From assembly GCF_046195335.1 (NCBI RefSeq), contig NZ_CP176093.1: 64,000 nucleotides of DNA; one strand, written 5' to 3'. Below the pieces are notes generated by a model. That model made no database searches. It worked only from the letters and a program-made list of their open reading frames with translations, and was not told where the DNA came from. This document shows, in pieces, positions 9,128-18,261 of the stretch; positions within the stretch are counted from its first letter, which is position 1; each line of letters begins with the position of its first letter. Position numbers and translations under genes: made by a program. Source of the DNA: Methanospirillum lacunae (GTDB lineage: Archaea; Halobacteriota; Methanomicrobia; Methanomicrobiales; Methanospirillaceae).

Positions 9128-10036
9128 TTAATGGATTAGTCGCTCTATTGACATGACAAGGATATCTCTGGCACCAGCTTGTTTGACCTTATTGATTAGT
9201 TGGTATACTTTTTCTGCATCCACTACAACATGGACTGCTACCATATCCGGACGTGATGCGACTTCCATCACTGTCGGACCACTTAAACCTGGTATGATAT
9301 CCTTGATCTGATCAAGACCCGATCTCTCCACATTCATCATCAGATAACATTTGCCTCTTGCATTGATGACGCTTTCAAGAGCAAGATGTACCTCATCGAT
9401 TTTTTCTTTTTTGGATAAGCAGGATTGTTTGTTTCCAATTAGGAATGTACTGGTTTCAAGTACCTTATCGATAACTTCGAGACGGTTCTGCCTAAGTGTG
9501 GTTCCTGAACTTGAGAGATCAACGATAGCATCAGATATACCAAGATGGGGTGTTGCTTCACAAGCGCCCCCCACAGGCACTATGATCGGTTTAACTCCAT
9601 TTTTTTTAAAATATTTTCTGGTAATCGCAGGAAATTCTGTTGATACGCGTTTTCCTTCAAGATCAGTCACAGTTTTGTATGTAGACTTTTCAGGAACTGC
9701 AAGAACCACTGTGGCTCTCCCAAAGCCCAGGTTCAGCAGTTCTATTATTTCGGAGCCACGTTCGACAACCATATCATGACCGGTGATTCCAAGATCAGCT
9801 ACTCCGGTTGCCACATATTCAGGAATGTCGATTGGTCTTGCGTATAGTATCTCAACGTGTGGATCCCTGGTCTTGACAATGAGTGAGCGGTCACTGTTTT
9901 CTACGATACCTAGACCCGATTTTTCGATAAGATCCCGGATAGGCTCAGCTATCCGCCCTTTATTAGGTATGGCTAGACGAATAGCATGACTTAGTATCTG
10001 AGTATCCTTGTCGTTTGACACGTGGGTTGTATCCAT
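9128..10036 (-). CDS. hisG: ATP phosphoribosyltransferase, long form
   Basis: HisG catalyses the first committed step of histidine synthesis, joining ATP and PRPP. At 302 residues it is the long form, with a C-terminal ACT-like regulatory domain of about 75 residues (from about residue 225, MMNVERSGLDQIKDII) that normally binds histidine for feedback inhibition. The catalytic part begins LAIPNKGRIAEPI and has GITGHDMVVERGSE. The start ATG overlaps the mat stop by one base (TAATG), so histidine synthesis is coupled here to SAM synthetase. Confidence 0.96.
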   Translation of the reverse strand: MDTTHVSNDKDTQILSHAIRLAIPNKGRIAEPIRDLIEKSGLGIVENSDRSLIVKTRDPHVEILYARPIDIPEYVATGVADLGITGHDMVVERGSEIIELLNLGFGRATVVLAVPEKSTYKTVTDLEGKRVSTEFPAITRKYFKKNGVKPIIVPVGGACEATPHLGISDAIVDLSSSGTTLRQNRLEVIDKVLETSTFLIGNKQSCLSKKEKIDEVHLALESVINARGKCYLMMNVERSGLDQIKDIIPGLSGPTVMEVASRPDMVAVHVVVDAEKVYQLINKVKQAGARDILVMSIERLIH

Positions 10037-11238
10037 TAGAATGTCTTTAATTCGCCCTTGATCACACGTTCAGTGATTGAGGTGATGTTTTCAAGACCAT
10101 AGTCGATGATCTCGTACACGTCCTTCTCAATGTCTTTAAGGGTAACCCCTGACTCCGAGATGATCTGCACACTTGCGATAAGAGGCTGGTCAATTGGCAT
10201 TCCAATCTGGGAGAGAAGCCTGACCTGAATTTCTGATAAACCATCGACCTTTTTTACACATTCGTGAGCGAGATCACTTGAGAGAAGATTATAAATCTTT
10301 CCGATATGGTTGATTGGATTCTTTCCAGATGTTGCTTCCATGCTCATCGGTCGGTGTGGGGTAATAAGTCCGTTGGCTCTGTTTCCACGACCTACAGATC
10401 CGTCATCACCCATCTCTGCAGATGTCCCGGTTACTGTCAGGAATAAACTACATTCCTTGTCACAGTCTGCGGCATTTATCGAGACCTCAACAGACCTTTT
10501 TGTACACTGTTTAGCAATTCTTGTGGCTTCTTCCTGGAGTCTTGACCGGTAGTCGACATATTCTGAAAGTGAAGAGATATATCGGTCCACCATTGCACAA
10601 CAGAGAGTGAGTTTTATTGCATCACCCTGACGTAGGCCCATGATTTTAATATCCTGACCATATGCCGGGTACTTTGGCCTAAGGGTGTTGTCAATATATG
10701 AAGAGATCTCACGTACACAGGTTTCGATCTCTGAAAATGGCGCAAAAGAGACTCCAAATGAGGTATCATTTGCTCTTGGAATAGTCCCTTCTTCGGGTTT
10801 GAACACATCACGAAGATCGGTAGACCCGGTTCCCAGACGGACATCCATAGTCACATCCCGGTCAAAATCAAGTTCTGGAAGAATTGTGCGCAGGTAATCC
10901 TTTGCTGCCTTAAGTGCAATGGGTTCTGCAGGAATCTTCTCACCATTGAACTCTTTTGTTGCACGACCGTCCAGAAGGATGAAGATCGGTTTTAATATTT
11001 TACCGCCACCAAAAGCAGGGAGTGATTCGCCGGCAACGACTTCTCCCTGGTCAGTATTGTGGTGGAGAACACCACCTACCTGATCGATATAGTTCCTGCA
11101 GAGAGCCTGACTTATCGATTCAGCAATCCCGTCTGCAATACTATCCGGATGGCCAAGGCATTTCCGTTCTACCAGTTCGATCTGTTGTTGTTCAAGAGGG
11201 GTCTGATTTAATATGTCTATGGCGATGTTTCGTTTCAT
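10036..11238 (-). CDS. mat: Archaeal S-adenosylmethionine synthetase
   Basis: This 400-residue enzyme is the archaeal type of methionine adenosyltransferase, making SAM from ATP and methionine; it is only distantly related to bacterial MetK. Visible signatures are ERKCLGHPDSIADGIAE at about residues 25-40, a GGG loop, the GTGSTDLRDV loop, and GRGNRANGLITPHRP near 285. It heads the mat-hisGAB run. The Shine-Dalgarno AGAGG precedes the ATG. The nearest TATA-like AT tract is about 160-180 bp upstream (near 11400-11415), so the leader may be long. The SAM-cycle enzyme SAH hydrolase lies at 57.7 kb. Confidence 0.96.
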   Translation of the reverse strand: MKRNIAIDILNQTPLEQQQIELVERKCLGHPDSIADGIAESISQALCRNYIDQVGGVLHHNTDQGEVVAGESLPAFGGGKILKPIFILLDGRATKEFNGEKIPAEPIALKAAKDYLRTILPELDFDRDVTMDVRLGTGSTDLRDVFKPEEGTIPRANDTSFGVSFAPFSEIETCVREISSYIDNTLRPKYPAYGQDIKIMGLRQGDAIKLTLCCAMVDRYISSLSEYVDYRSRLQEEATRIAKQCTKRSVEVSINAADCDKECSLFLTVTGTSAEMGDDGSVGRGNRANGLITPHRPMSMEATSGKNPINHIGKIYNLLSSDLAHECVKKVDGLSEIQVRLLSQIGMPIDQPLIASVQIISESGVTLKDIEKDVYEIIDYGLENITSITERVIKGELKTF

Positions 11239-11465
11239 GTCAAACCTCTGATTTTGTAAACGTTATGACCGCTTACCAGTACAGAATAGAGTACTCATTC
11301 GTGTTCAGGGAAATAATAGGTTCACCCCAGGCAATGAAGGGAGAACTCAAGTTTTCGGATCTTTGTAAAAAAGGCGCGAAGAACTAAGTTAAGATCATTT
11401 TAGAGTATTTATTAAAAATCCGGATTAGTAATTGGATCCTTAATTCCCAAAAATTGTGAATATTA

Positions 11466-12470
11466 TTAAAATTTGAGTATTTCTGCAGGAACTGCAAGTT
11501 CAAATCGTGAACACTTTCCCGGAATACCTGTTTCAGATATTCCTATTCCAAATACTCCGAGTTCTTGTTCTGCAAGAAACAAGCCGAAACCATCTCCAGA
11601 GCCAAATCCAAGTTCAAAAATTCTCTTCTTCTGTTCTGTAGGAATTCCAATTCCATCATCTTCAATGATTATTATGCCACCAGTTTCGGTTTTTAAAAAA
11701 GAGAGTTGAATTTCTGTTGCATTTGTTGCATGGTTTGGTATATTTTCAAGGATTTTTATCAAGGCCTGTTTGAATGTCTTGTCAATGAAGATTTTTAGGT
11801 TTTGTTGAATCGTATTCTGAACCGGGAGTCTGCTACACCCGGCTTCACCTATGGCTTCAGTTAAGAGATGGGTTAGTTTAGTCCATTCGAATTCCAACTG
11901 CCCAATTTTCTGATATTCTCTGGTGAAAATGAGTTTTTCTCTTATCCTTTCTGCTGCGTTCTGTTCTTTTCCAAAAAAATCCTCTAACATTGGATCTGTT
12001 ATAAGATCCTGTGATAACTCAAGGTATCCGAGAATCGCAGTCAACTGGTTGAGCATGTCATGACGGATCTTGGAACTTACCATATTCCAGGCATTTGCTC
12101 CCTTTCCTAAAAGTCTCCACTCAAGAGGAAGTGTAGATGTCCACAGCAGGCTTCCCGCTGACTCTACTGAACCATTCGGATTATATGTCAGACAGCATTG
12201 ATCTTCTATCCACTGCACTCCTGCTGGATGATGGATTCGGTACCGCATAGTCACTTCATCTCGCTTCTGCATTACTGCAGCACCCAGTTTCCGTGTGATG
12301 AGATCCTTATCTTCTTCCTGGATTACTGTGATGAGATCAAATTCACCATGTGAAGGAATTCCATATTTTTCAGCATTTTCTGAAGTTGAGGTAATTCTCC
12401 AGAGATCTGCAGGATTACGGAGTAAAGCTATGACCGGCCCTTTTTGATATAGGTCATCAATAGTATTCAT
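11466..12470 (-). CDS. PAS-domain histidine kinase (soluble)
   Basis: This protein of about 334 residues has an N-terminal PAS-like region (about 1-125), a dimerisation helix with phospho-acceptor motif IRHDMLNQLTAILGY near residue 137, and a C-terminal HATPase domain with IIEDDGIGIP and GFGLFLAEQEL. No membrane segment is visible, so it should sense a cytoplasmic signal. The N-box (LIKILENIPNHA) is recognisable though not canonical. No response regulator is adjacent. I chose ATG 12470 over GTG 12476 because a GGAG Shine-Dalgarno sits about 6 bases upstream of it. Confidence 0.88.
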   Translation of the reverse strand: MNTIDDLYQKGPVIALLRNPADLWRITSTSENAEKYGIPSHGEFDLITVIQEEDKDLITRKLGAAVMQKRDEVTMRYRIHHPAGVQWIEDQCCLTYNPNGSVESAGSLLWTSTLPLEWRLLGKGANAWNMVSSKIRHDMLNQLTAILGYLELSQDLITDPMLEDFFGKEQNAAERIREKLIFTREYQKIGQLEFEWTKLTHLLTEAIGEAGCSRLPVQNTIQQNLKIFIDKTFKQALIKILENIPNHATNATEIQLSFLKTETGGIIIIEDDGIGIPTEQKKRIFELGFGSGDGFGLFLAEQELGVFGIGISETGIPGKCSRFELAVPAEILKF

Positions 12471-12545
12471 TCTCACTCCGATTCATATTATAGTGGTATA
12501 GTTGACTCATCCTATCTATGTTCCTGATTGTTTCAGGGTTAGCCT

Positions 12546-12893
12546 TTACATCGAAGAAATAGATTCTCTTATGGCATCCCCGATTTGTGGCAAAGATATT
12601 CGGCCAATCGGAAATAATCTCTTGTTGATAAGAATCATTGGAATTGCAGGGTGTTCAGCCTCGTAGATTTCCCTGATATAATCAGGTACATTATCATCAA
12701 GGAGGGTAATTTGCACAGTAATGTCAAAATCTGGAAAATCTTCTTTTAACTTTGCGCGTAATGCTTCAGTTGCTGGAATCAGTCCATTAGAAGGTTTGCA
12801 TGCAGAAAGCCCACAACTCCGTTCTTCATCACATGGAAAGGGTGAGCATTCGGAGTCACGGTATCCCACGACCTCAACAGTTACAGATTTCAC
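12546..12893 (-). CDS. Small thioredoxin-fold, cysteine-rich protein
   Basis: This 115-residue protein begins GTG-Lys-Ser and contains four Cys early (CSPFPCDEERSC then C five residues later, near residues 16-32). Towards the C-terminus AIPMILINKRLFPIGRIS looks like the cis-Pro region of a thioredoxin fold. It lies 50 bp downstream of the FTR-rubredoxin gene on the same strand, suggesting it is a partner or substrate in the same thiol-redox route. The family and exact role are not recognised. Confidence 0.7.
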   Translation of the reverse strand: MKSVTVEVVGYRDSECSPFPCDEERSCGLSACKPSNGLIPATEALRAKLKEDFPDFDITVQITLLDDNVPDYIREIYEAEHPAIPMILINKRLFPIGRISLPQIGDAIRESISSM

Positions 12894-12942
12894 AGAAATA
12901 TATAGATCAAAAAGAGAGATAAGTCATGCCGATCTGAATCGG

Positions 12943-13449
12943 CTAAGAGATGAATATTTCAAAACGATCTTTCTTAGCTTTGCATATAGGACATACTTCG
13001 GGTGGGGCATCTCTGGCAGCGAGATACCCACACACTTTGCACCGCCATACCGGGTATGGAAGAGTTTTTTCTTGTCCTGATCCTGGCATCTGTTTTGCCT
13101 TTCGTTCACTCCGGGATGGCCTGCGTTCAGGTATTGCAGGAGCACCGGTTCCATCTGCAATTTTCTCACCGGTCAGATACAATCCACAATAACAGGCACC
13201 AAACTCTGAGAGATCAGGATCACGATAATCACAAGGGCATATAACGTCCCTGTCATCTTCAATAGTTCCGAATGCAAGGCGGCAAGGGCATGCTTCATAT
13301 CCATATCTTTCTTTATTGATTAGTAGACCCTCAATGAGACCTTTGGTCATGGAAAGATCAGGGTTCAGGTGATAACCCCCTCGTTCAGCATCCCTGTTTA
13401 GTTCCTGATATCTGCGCTCAACATCGGGAATGATCTCAGACCCTGTCAT
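12943..13449 (-). CDS. Ferredoxin:thioredoxin reductase catalytic subunit fused to rubredoxin-like domain
   Basis: This 168-residue protein joins two redox modules. Residues 1-95 are the catalytic (beta) chain of ferredoxin:thioredoxin reductase with the CPC...CPC...CYC pattern that holds a [4Fe-4S] cluster next to a redox-active disulfide. Residues 130-168 form a rubredoxin-like domain (WRCKVCGY ... CPICKAKKDRF) binding one iron by four Cys. The linker between is basic. The fusion suggests electrons pass from rubredoxin to the FTR centre and on to a thioredoxin/glutaredoxin-like partner. Its ATG overlaps the glutaredoxin stop by 1 bp, so the partner is probably the upstream gene. Confidence 0.92.
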   Translation of the reverse strand: MTGSEIIPDVERRYQELNRDAERGGYHLNPDLSMTKGLIEGLLINKERYGYEACPCRLAFGTIEDDRDVICPCDYRDPDLSEFGACYCGLYLTGEKIADGTGAPAIPERRPSRSERKAKQMPGSGQEKTLPYPVWRCKVCGYLAARDAPPEVCPICKAKKDRFEIFIS

Positions 13450-13733
13450 CAGGCGAGTGCCTCCCTAATTTCATCTTCTCTGGCTCCGATAATTGTGTGT
13501 GAACCATTAATAACAATCGTTGGAAAAGATCCACGTGGATTGAATTTTTCTACCTCTCTTAAGACGGTATCCATTTCTTCACGGGACAGTTGATCTACAT
13601 AAAGATAATCGTATGAAACTCCTAATTCATTGAGAAGTTCCCGTGTTCTTCTACAATGACCACAGGTGCTAAGAGCATACAGCATGACCTTTCCTTTGTC
13701 TTTTCCTTCAATGTGTATAGGTGTGATGACCAT
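13449..13733 (-). CDS. Glutaredoxin-like protein
   Basis: This 94-residue glutaredoxin/NrdH-like protein has the active-site motif STCGHCRRT (CGHC) near residue 20, cis-Pro FPTIVI near residue 72, and the GAREDEIREAL tail. It probably shuttles reducing equivalents from the FTR encoded next in the unit to protein disulfides. It is the first gene of the redox set. The CxxC centre differs from classical CPYC glutaredoxins. Methanogens of this order generally lack glutathione, so reduction by FTR is the reasonable inference. Confidence 0.9.
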   Translation of the reverse strand: MVITPIHIEGKDKGKVMLYALSTCGHCRRTRELLNELGVSYDYLYVDQLSREEMDTVLREVEKFNPRGSFPTIVINGSHTIIGAREDEIREALA

Positions 13734-13815
13734 CGGGTTCCCTCATAGCAGTATCATGGCACCATATATTTACTGGTTGGGTCTCTTTGGACCTGATTGC
13801 TAATCTGGTTGGTTT

Positions 13816-14490
13816 ATGAATAAAAATTTGATCAGAACCAGGGACCAGAAAACAGATAAAAAACCTTCATTATTAATCTTCTTCGATACTGAAACAACCG
13901 GTCTTCCCTCACGTGACCGGAAAGTGAGATCAAACCCGCTTACATGGCCCAGGTTGGTGGAACTGGGTTGGATACTTATGACTGTTGATGGGACTATCCT
14001 TGAGGAATTGAGTTTTTTGGTACGGCCTGACGGGTTTGAGATTCCATCAGCTGCCATCAATATTCACGGTATTTCAAATAGTGATGCAGAAATGATGGGA
14101 TTGCCTGTATCAGATGTTATCAATCGGTTTTATGCATCCGCGCGAAGGGCAGATCTACTTGTCGCTCATAACCTCTCATACGATATTAGAATTATTCTAA
14201 CTGAACTTATCAGGATGAATAAACGTGACCTCTTCTCTACAATTGAAGGAATCTGTACAATGAAGTCTTCTGCCCGGTTTTGTGGTATCCCTGGAAGGTA
14301 CGGAAAGGGATTTAAATGGCCTTCGTTAGCAGGTTTATATCATAAATTGTATGACAAGGAACCAGAATCAGCTCACCGTGCTCTTGATGATGCAAGAACT
14401 TGTGCAGATTGTTTTTTTGAATTAAAGAAAAGAGGGGTGAAGATGCAGACTGAAGATCTCACAGGCGTGTTTTTCTCAAATAAACTTTGA
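13816..14490 (+). CDS. DEDDh 3'-5' exonuclease (DnaQ-like)
   Basis: This 224-residue protein has the exonuclease motifs in order: FFDTETTGLP (ExoI, Asp and Glu) near residue 22, LVAHNLSYDIRI (ExoII) near 118, and HRALDDARTCADCF (ExoIII, His and Asp) near 195. It is a stand-alone proofreading-type or nucleic-acid trimming exonuclease; no polymerase is nearby. Length and motif spacing match the DnaQ epsilon family. It is divergent from the glutaredoxin gene with an 82-bp spacer. Confidence 0.93.
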   Translation: MNKNLIRTRDQKTDKKPSLLIFFDTETTGLPSRDRKVRSNPLTWPRLVELGWILMTVDGTILEELSFLVRPDGFEIPSAAINIHGISNSDAEMMGLPVSDVINRFYASARRADLLVAHNLSYDIRIILTELIRMNKRDLFSTIEGICTMKSSARFCGIPGRYGKGFKWPSLAGLYHKLYDKEPESAHRALDDARTCADCFFELKKRGVKMQTEDLTGVFFSNKL

Positions 14491-14522
14491 TCTATGAGCG
14501 AGATATCCAGTTCTGAACTCAG

Positions 14523-14744
14523 TTACCAGTATCCGATCTTCTTTTCTTTCCATTCCCCGCATTTCCAGCTTCCTTCGACTCTGGGCCGGACGAAAGATGT
14601 TCGTGGCTTTCCTTCTGAATCTGAACCGGCATATAGTGGAACCGGGGGAAATCTCCAGCATTCGAGTCTCAAAATCTCTTTATTCTTCCCAAGTATCGGA
14701 AGGCAGAACTGACAATTCTGACAGAAGTGAGGATCTGCTGGCAT
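14523..14744 (-). CDS. Small cysteine-containing protein (zinc-ribbon-like)
   Basis: This 73-residue frame starts MPADPHFCQNCQFC at 14744 and ends with SWKCGEWKE. The arrangement CxxCxxC, then ECWRFPP, a PRVEG segment and WKCGEW is that of small Cys proteins whose general form is CxxCxF...CRRFPP...PR...WCGEW and which probably bind zinc. The frame is open for another 124 codons upstream, but that part overlaps the marker-14 gene and lacks protein-like composition, so I place the start at 14744. It is convergent with the exonuclease gene. The call rests on the pattern only; the function is unknown. Confidence 0.55.
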   Translation of the reverse strand: MPADPHFCQNCQFCLPILGKNKEILRLECWRFPPVPLYAGSDSEGKPRTSFVRPRVEGSWKCGEWKEKKIGYW

Positions 14745-14852
14745 ATAATCAGTTTTAAACGCGATTTCTATTAAGTATTTCAATTTGAAGATCGAAAGTT
14801 CTGCAAAATTGATATCGAAACATATATCGGTCTCATCAGATGACAAGTTCTT

Positions 14853-16361
14853 ATGAATCCCGGTATCCTGGGCAGACTGTTTCATTCTTCTCCAAAACCA
14901 CATATCGTAGAAAGCCCGCCACCACCGCGTATTGTTCGTGGGCCAGGCATGGAATGCCGGGAATTTGATGAAAAGCCCTATTTTATCGTGGCTTCTGTTG
15001 AGATGGGTAATACCACTACCAAGTGTATTCTGACAGGTGTAAGCCTTGAAACCGGCATGAGTTATGTCATAAACAAAACCGTCAGTATGAGCCGTGATGT
15101 CAGACCGCCAAAACACGGTGAAGAGGTTTTTGGGAAAACTCTTGATGGAACGGAACTGACCCGGGAATCTGTCACTGAATTGGTTCGCGATACACTAATT
15201 AAGTGCCATAAGGATGCAAAACTCGATATCAAAAAAGATCTTGACTTCGTGGTAAGGAGTACCGGTGTTGTAGCAGCGATGGATTCTCCTGATCAGGTCG
15301 GAGACTTTATTATCGCGCTTGCAAATGGGTGCCTTGAAGCCGGAGTCCCTCCAAAGAAGATGACCCCCCCCATGTCTAAAGCGAACCAGTCAGCAAAACT
15401 TCAACCATTCTCTTTTGCAGATCGTGTAAACTTTTCAGGTGCGGTAGCTGGAGTGGTTCCACCTCAGGGAACAACCGGCGTTGAAATGGTGGCAAATGAG
15501 ATGGAAGGAGAACTTGCAATGGCAGGTATTAAAGAAGGGGCTAAATGGACTCCTGTTGACTTTCGAAATCCCTGCATTTCTATCGACTTTGGAACAACTC
15601 TTGATGGACGGGTCACAAGTGATGTAGATCCAACAAGCACGAATCCCTTCTCCCGAACGATAGGTAACTTCTGTGGTCTTGCAGGAGCAATTCCAGATTC
15701 CATTGTAAGAGGAACAGGTCTTGTTAAAGAGCGGACTGGTACAGCATTGGATATCTTTGGAGACAAGACCAGCCTGACTGGCGCATTCTCGCTCCGTAAG
15801 GAATCAGATGTTGTAAAAGAATATGTGAAAAGATGCAATGACCTGATTTCTGTTGAGGTCGTTCCTGAAAACCGGACCCGCTACGGGATGGTGCCTGTCT
15901 ATGCAAAAGTTGCAAAGGAATCAGGTGTAGCGCTCATTGGAGTTGACGCAGGAATGAATGGGGGCGCTCTTCCTGATCTCGGTCGCATCGGGAAGGAGAT
16001 TATCACTAATCATAGTGTCCCGGTTTTACACGAGGTAATTGACAGGGTTTGTTCAGATATGGCTCTTCGAATGATCGACGTATCTAAGTCAATGGGACTA
16101 ATCTTTCCAAATACCTCAATTGGTTTTACTGGCAGGGCAGCAATATCAGGGAAGAAACCGGATTATATCCTTGAGGGCATCATCGATAGAAAACTATTCT
16201 CAGATCCGGTAAATCATGTTGTATTTGTCGACGATGGATTAGCTCGTGGAGCTGCCTTAATGGGTAGATGCATGAATTCCCTTGGAAAACCAAATAACCC
16301 AATTGGTGGAATTAGAGAGGGCAAATGCATTATGTCCCGGCGAATTGCAATTGGTAGGTAA
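14853..16361 (+). CDS. Methanogenesis marker protein 14 (ASKHA-type ATPase-like)
   Basis: This 502-residue protein matches methanogenesis marker 14, a methanogen-restricted family with an acetate/sugar kinase-Hsp70-actin (ASKHA)-like fold. ATP-binding features are VEMGNTTTKCILTG near residue 51 (phosphate 1), SIDFGTTLDGRVT near 248 (phosphate 2) and a Gly-rich IGVDAGMNGGALPDLG near 365. Related ASKHA proteins reactivate corrinoid or radical enzymes using ATP, so an activase role in methanogenesis is plausible but unproven. The first about 35 residues are Pro-rich and variable. The start ATG at 14853 is the longest supported. Confidence 0.87.
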   Translation: MNPGILGRLFHSSPKPHIVESPPPPRIVRGPGMECREFDEKPYFIVASVEMGNTTTKCILTGVSLETGMSYVINKTVSMSRDVRPPKHGEEVFGKTLDGTELTRESVTELVRDTLIKCHKDAKLDIKKDLDFVVRSTGVVAAMDSPDQVGDFIIALANGCLEAGVPPKKMTPPMSKANQSAKLQPFSFADRVNFSGAVAGVVPPQGTTGVEMVANEMEGELAMAGIKEGAKWTPVDFRNPCISIDFGTTLDGRVTSDVDPTSTNPFSRTIGNFCGLAGAIPDSIVRGTGLVKERTGTALDIFGDKTSLTGAFSLRKESDVVKEYVKRCNDLISVEVVPENRTRYGMVPVYAKVAKESGVALIGVDAGMNGGALPDLGRIGKEIITNHSVPVLHEVIDRVCSDMALRMIDVSKSMGLIFPNTSIGFTGRAAISGKKPDYILEGIIDRKLFSDPVNHVVFVDDGLARGAALMGRCMNSLGKPNNPIGGIREGKCIMSRRIAIGR

Positions 16362-16480
16362 AAGGTACCCAATTTATACAACTCATCCTATTATTTCCGG
16401 GTTGGAATGTTTTTTTTAAAAAAAGATCATCTTTGAAATAAATAACAATACTCATGTGTTCTGAAATAGTACAGTACCCT

Positions 16481-16723
16481 ATGGCAGAGCAGGATTCACC
16501 GCAACTATACGATCTTATATTTCCTCCTGGGACTCCCAGATCAATAATTCGCGATATTATCAATCAATTTGATGTTGAACTTATTGATTCTCCCGAGAAG
16601 TTACAGTTTGCAAATATGGAAGGGGATGTAAGAAATCTGATAGCGGCCAGAGGCAAAAAGGATATTATGATCCAGGTTGAGGCATTCTTTAAAGAGAAGA
16701 TGAAGGAGTTTGTGGATAATTAA
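16481..16723 (+). CDS. Small conserved-looking hypothetical protein
   Basis: This 80-residue acidic/basic mixed protein starts MAEQDSPQLYDLIFPPGTP and ends in a charged helix (FKEKMKEFVDN). It has no Cys and no membrane segment. I do not recognise the family. An in-frame ATG at 16454 would add nine residues; I prefer 16481 because an AT-rich TATA-like tract (about 16434-16446) would place transcription start after 16454. It follows marker 14 on the same strand, separated by a T/A-run hairpin region that may terminate that transcript. Confidence 0.65.
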   Translation: MAEQDSPQLYDLIFPPGTPRSIIRDIINQFDVELIDSPEKLQFANMEGDVRNLIAARGKKDIMIQVEAFFKEKMKEFVDN

Positions 16724-16788
16724 TTTTTTATCAAATCTGACAATATTTCTGAATCCAAAACCTTGAATCTGAATATAAATTCCAAGTT

Positions 16789-17286
16789 TTAGGAATTAGT
16801 CAGGTTCTGTTCCGATGCATTATTCCCTGTTTTCTGAGATGCCGTATCCTCCTGATTCGGAGAGGAAGAGGCATTCATTGATACAATGGAATGAGGCGTG
16901 TCCGGTTTATTCTTCTCTATAAGAGTAATAATTGAAGTCTCAATGAAGTCCTTTCCGATAACTTCAGCTCTGACCATATACTGATCAGGACTCCATCCCG
17001 CTGAACTCATGTTAGCAGACCAGAAAAATGTTCCAGTTTCATCTTTAACTACAGGGACAACGGTTGAATTTCCGCCTGACATTGTAGGATCATACTTCTT
17101 AGTTGGACCGAATGATGCTGGATATACCTCAACAAGAACCTTGTTATCTGTATTAAAGTTGGTTTCACCACTGATGGTGATCTGATCACCAATGGTATAT
17201 GGCCCTCCGATGTTTAGTGAATCAGCATTCATGGGTAAAACAAGTGCAAGAATAACCAGTACTACTGATGTGAGAACCTTATTCAT
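16789..17286 (-). CDS. Secreted surface-type protein with beta-sandwich domain
   Basis: This 165-residue protein has a classic signal peptide (residues 1-22, VLTSVVLVILALVLPMNA) and then one beta-rich module beginning IGGPYTIGDQITISGETN. This module resembles the repeated domain I associate with Methanomicrobiales surface-layer and other secreted proteins (sequence recall, not a search). The last about 35 residues are Asn/Ser/Thr-rich and may be glycosylated. No membrane anchor is visible at the C-terminus, so it may be released or bound to a partner. Confidence 0.72.
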   Translation of the reverse strand: MNKVLTSVVLVILALVLPMNADSLNIGGPYTIGDQITISGETNFNTDNKVLVEVYPASFGPTKKYDPTMSGGNSTVVPVVKDETGTFFWSANMSSAGWSPDQYMVRAEVIGKDFIETSIITLIEKNKPDTPHSIVSMNASSSPNQEDTASQKTGNNASEQNLTNS

Positions 17287-17369
17287 GATGTATGGATTGA
17301 TCAGCCCTACGAATGAGTTTTGTGATCGTTCAGTTTTTACAAATTACTTCCCATATTTCTCCAACTAAC

Positions 17370-18086
17370 ATGATTCAGATTTTTTCTCTAGAGCATGCTC
17401 CACACGAAGATCCAGTTTATATTACTCAATGGCTGCATGAAAAACAGATCAATCTTCAACCTGTGCGGTTGTATGAGGGTGATCATTTTCCCGATGTCGC
17501 AGAAGTGGGTATTCTGCTTATCATGGGTGGCTTTATGAACATCTATGAGGAAAAGGAGTTTCCCTGGCTAGTCGAAGAAAAGAAATTTATTCGGAAGGTA
17601 ATAGATGCAGGAAAGCCAGTGCTTGGTATATGTCTTGGTGGCCAGCTTATTGCCGATATACTAGGCGAAAAAGTGACTAAAGCACTTCATCCTGAATATG
17701 GCTGGCACACAATCAACCGGGTAACTCCTCTGTTAGAATCGTCCTATGTTTATCCAGAAAGACTATTCGCTCTCTTTCCTGAAAAGGTTCAAGCATTTGA
17801 ATGGCATCAGGATACATTTGCTATACCTGAAGGCGCAGTCCGTATATATGCATCAAAACTCTGTGAAAATCAGGCATACTTATATCATGATCGAGTGATA
17901 GGGCTTCAGTTTCATCCTGAAATGGATGAACTCACAATCCGTGAATTTCTTCATTACTCCTCGTCTGAAATCAAAGAGAAGGGACTTGAAGATGTTAAGT
18001 TAGATATACTTGAAAGAATTTCTCTTACTTCTTCAGGAAACCTGTTTGTTGCAGGTCTTATGGAATATCTTCTTGAATTAGCATAA
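17370..18086 (+). CDS. Class I glutamine amidotransferase domain protein
   Basis: This protein of about 238 residues is a stand-alone GMP-synthase-type glutaminase domain. It has the nucleophile elbow GICLGGQLIA (catalytic Cys near residue 83), and the His-Glu of the triad in LQFHPEMDE near residue 178. Stand-alone members are usually annotated as putative GMP synthase-like amidotransferases; the acceptor is unknown here. I chose the ATG at 17370 (MIQIFSLEHAP) over the upstream 17313 because the added 19 residues lack family similarity. Confidence 0.87.
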   Translation: MIQIFSLEHAPHEDPVYITQWLHEKQINLQPVRLYEGDHFPDVAEVGILLIMGGFMNIYEEKEFPWLVEEKKFIRKVIDAGKPVLGICLGGQLIADILGEKVTKALHPEYGWHTINRVTPLLESSYVYPERLFALFPEKVQAFEWHQDTFAIPEGAVRIYASKLCENQAYLYHDRVIGLQFHPEMDELTIREFLHYSSSEIKEKGLEDVKLDILERISLTSSGNLFVAGLMEYLLELA

Positions 18087-18261
18087 TAATCACTTTATCA
18101 GTATATTTTCCACTTATGAGTTATGAAAAAAATCTGTAATTGTGATCAAATTAACGTTTTAAAATTTATCTAAAGTAGTAAGATCATTAACAATCCTGAA
18201 AAAATGTAGAGGTTTACACCAATAATTGTTAATGGGAGATGTATACTAGTAGATATATTAG

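Noticed and set aside
14523..15116. Long minus-strand frame of 197 codons
   Set aside because: Its upstream two thirds lie antisense to the well-supported marker-14 gene and lack protein-like features; only the last 73 codons look real.
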